The translations under genes were made by a program, and so were the position numbers. DNA of 31,321 bases, taken from NCBI GenBank assembly GCA_003427395.1, contig BFEA01000013.1, positions 6,559,038-6,590,358 on the forward strand, written 5' to 3'. Numbering within the stretch: the first letter of the stretch is position 1; each line of letters opens with the position of its first letter. The notes beneath the pieces were generated by a model. That model was not told the origin of the DNA and did no database searches. It saw nothing but the letters and a program-made list of their open reading frames with translations. Source of the stretch: Chara braunii (lineage: Eukaryota > Streptophyta > Charophyceae > Charales > Characeae). Shown here one piece after another: positions 29,841 through 31,321 of this stretch.

Positions 29841-29853
29841 AGGACGGCGGGAG
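29841..29853 (+). promoter_or_regulatory. Possible polypurine tract of the chromovirus remnant
   Basis: The purine-rich stretch AGGACGGCGGGAG lies about 30 bp after the pol stop and is followed by TG at 29854, as expected where a 3' LTR begins. Two pyrimidines interrupt it. Confidence 0.4.
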
Positions 29854-30710
29854 TGAAACGGTTTTCATCTTTTAGCAGTGGCGGATGCAGTATGCAGGGT
29901 TCGATCCCTAGACCTCACCCTACCCATGTACAGTATCTGTGCGAGAATTGAACCTGTAACCTGTGCATTCGTAGGCAGTTGGTAGGCCTGTCGTAGGTCC
30001 ATAGGCAGCAGGGGTTCTATCTGTAGGTCTATAGCGTAGGAGTCTTAGTGAGTTCGGGAAGCTTAGCTGTAGACCTTCTAGAAGGTAGGCAAGTGGGCAA
30101 GTGGTCAAGTGGAGAGGCAAGTGGTGGACTAAACCGCAGTGCAACAGCAGTACAACGTCGGTAGGATAGCGGTGAGTCCACAGTCAGTCAGCGGAAGGTC
30201 CAGTCAGTCCCAGTCCGGTCCAGCAAGTACCACAGGAGGACTGTGAGCACCAAGGGCCGATGGCAAAGGGCAGACCAACGAGTTTCTGAAGTATAAATCA
30301 AGAGGCAGCGCCCAGCCATTCATTCGTTCTTACGTGAGCCATGCGGAAGCGCTGCCACAGCCACTTGTGCAAGGAGGTCTGCAGATGAGCCCGGAGGACG
30401 CAGTGGGCTAGAGAGAGGGAGTTAGCATAGCGATAGGGTAGATGCAGTTGACAGCTGCCATAGCTGTAGTTAGTAGTGAGTGTGTGTGTGTGTGTTGGAG
30501 TGTTAGAGTGATGCGTGTGGGATATCCAGGGTGATCCAGTGTATGTGAACAGTGAGATGTTTGGGCGTTGAAGTCGCCATAGCTAATTGAGAGTGAACTC
30601 GTATCTGAAAGCCATATCTCCGAGTTTTGAGTGGGCGCATGTCGCCAGTATGCTGCGTTGCTGTTTACATGCATGAAAAGTGTGTTTGAGAACGAGTCTG
30701 ATTGCAAAAT
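29854..30710 (+). mobile_element. Probable 3' LTR portion of the chromovirus remnant
   Basis: Non-coding sequence directly downstream of the chromodomain stop and candidate polypurine tract. TATAAA at 30292-30297 could be the LTR promoter. The right end cannot be fixed because no second copy is in the window. It includes a (GT)n at about 30479-30496. Confidence 0.45.
30292..30297 (+). promoter_or_regulatory. TATA box candidate in the putative LTR
   Basis: TATAAATC preceded by a G/A-rich stretch; position about 440 bp into the putative LTR. Confidence 0.35.
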
Positions 30711-30752
30711 AACGTGTACAAGGTATGTTTCCGGCCCAATACAGGCAAAATG

Positions 30753-30935
30753 GGGGTGCGTTGTGTTCGGGGGAAGACGCTAGCAGGCCCTCCCGGTTGT
30801 TGTTTTTTTTTCCTTTTCGTTTTTGGGTTCTGGCGGGAATCCCGGTTGTTGTTTTTTTTTCCTTTTCGTTTTTGGGTTCTGGCGGGAATGGGTTCGGGCG
30901 GGAAAAGCCTCGGACCGCACCCCGTTAACACCCGC

Positions 30936-30967
<32 letters not shown>

Positions 30968-31046
30968 AGAGAGGGTACGTTAATCGATAGGATGAGCAAA
31001 ATCCAACACTCGAATCTACCGTCTTCCCCTGAACATAACGCACCCT
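30753..31046. mobile_element. MITE-like unit with 31-bp terminal inverted repeats
   Basis: The left end GGGTGCGTTGTGTTCGGGGG (from 30753-30754) is the inverse of the right end (31016-31046), with about four mismatches over 31 bp. AAAATG borders both ends (30747-30752 and 31048-31053), as a short target duplication would. There is no coding capacity. Confidence 0.6.
30792..30889. repeat. 49-bp tandem duplication inside the first unit
   Basis: CCCGGTTGTTG...TTCTGGCGGGAAT occurs at 30792 and 30841 almost unchanged. The second 343-bp copy has only one, altered version. Confidence 0.95.
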
Positions 31047-31228
31047 GAAAATGAACGTGTACAAGGTATGTTTCCGGCCCGATATAGGCAAAATGGGGGT
31101 GCGTTGTGCTCGGGGGAAGACGGTAGCAGGCCCTCCCATTTTTACTTTTTTTTCCTCTTCTTTTTTGGGTTCTGGCGGGAATGGGTTCGGGCGGGAAAAG
31201 CCTCCGACCGCACCCCCTTAACACCCGC

Positions 31229-31231
<3 letters not shown>

Positions 31232-31315
<84 letters not shown>

Positions 31316-31321
31316 TGTGTG
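31232..31321. repeat. (CT)n(GT)n microsatellite at the window end
   Basis: CT repeats to about 31299, then GT repeats to the last base. A shorter CT run is at 30940-30968 in the first copy. Confidence 0.95.

Larger units (their letters stand above)
30711..31321. repeat. 343-bp tandem duplication, second copy cut by window end
   Basis: AACGTGTACAAGGTATGTTT starts at 30711 and 31054. Both copies continue through TTCGGGGGAAGACG, a TTCTGGCGGGAATGGG phrase and a CT run. Minus-strand ORFs in it are readings of the repeat. Confidence 0.92.

Overview
The window looks like repeat-dense nuclear DNA from a eukaryote, most likely the green-plant/algal lineage. The signs are degenerate Ty3/gypsy retrotransposons, a chromodomain integrase remnant, a DUF659-type hAT transposase remnant, long microsatellites, scattered single Ns, and no bacterial operon, rRNA or tRNA signature. 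A charophyte such as Chara is a guess. Nothing was identified as an intact host gene with confidence.

Region 1 (1-20794) is one very large LTR retrotransposon on the + strand. Two direct repeats of about 2.1 kb (1-2107 and 18692-20794), both TG...CA, flank a 16.6-kb interior. The interior holds a block of five decayed protein modules (about 2418-4304), then gag with a CCHC zinc knuckle, aspartic protease, reverse transcriptase, RNase H and integrase (to about 10087), all in Ty3/gypsy order and broken by stops and frameshifts. From 10088 to 18691 there is a long 3' region without recognised protein domains. It carries several unrelated tandem repeat families and one plausible antisense ORF with its own TATA box (12660 down to 12196). 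This layout recalls plant Tat/Ogre-type elements, which have an extra ORF before gag and a repeat-rich 3' region, but RT phylogeny would be needed to place it.

The most unusual point is that each LTR carries two protein-coding segments, here called module A (434-688 / 19125-19379) and module B (965-1627 / 19661-20314). The same two modules occur as diverged copies, in the order B-B-B-A-A, upstream of gag inside the element. I do not recognise either module as a known domain.

Region 2 (20795-27190) is non-coding accessory DNA: a Z-DNA-prone palindrome directly at the LTR edge, two copies of a diverged dispersed repeat, microsatellites, six 17-nt hairpin motifs with partly compensatory stems (22644-22860), an AT-rich block, a GTTCGG-rich island with a G-quadruplex-prone 14-bp repeat, long polypyrimidine tracts, and about 640 bp of (AATC)n that repeatedly switches strand.

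Region 3 (27198-31321) is a mosaic of dead elements. A hAT transposase relic is followed by an inverted fragment of the same LTR family, then a chromovirus integrase tail with a chromodomain and a probable piece of its 3' LTR, and finally a 343-bp tandem duplication containing a MITE-like unit with terminal inverted repeats. The window ends in (CT)n(GT)n.
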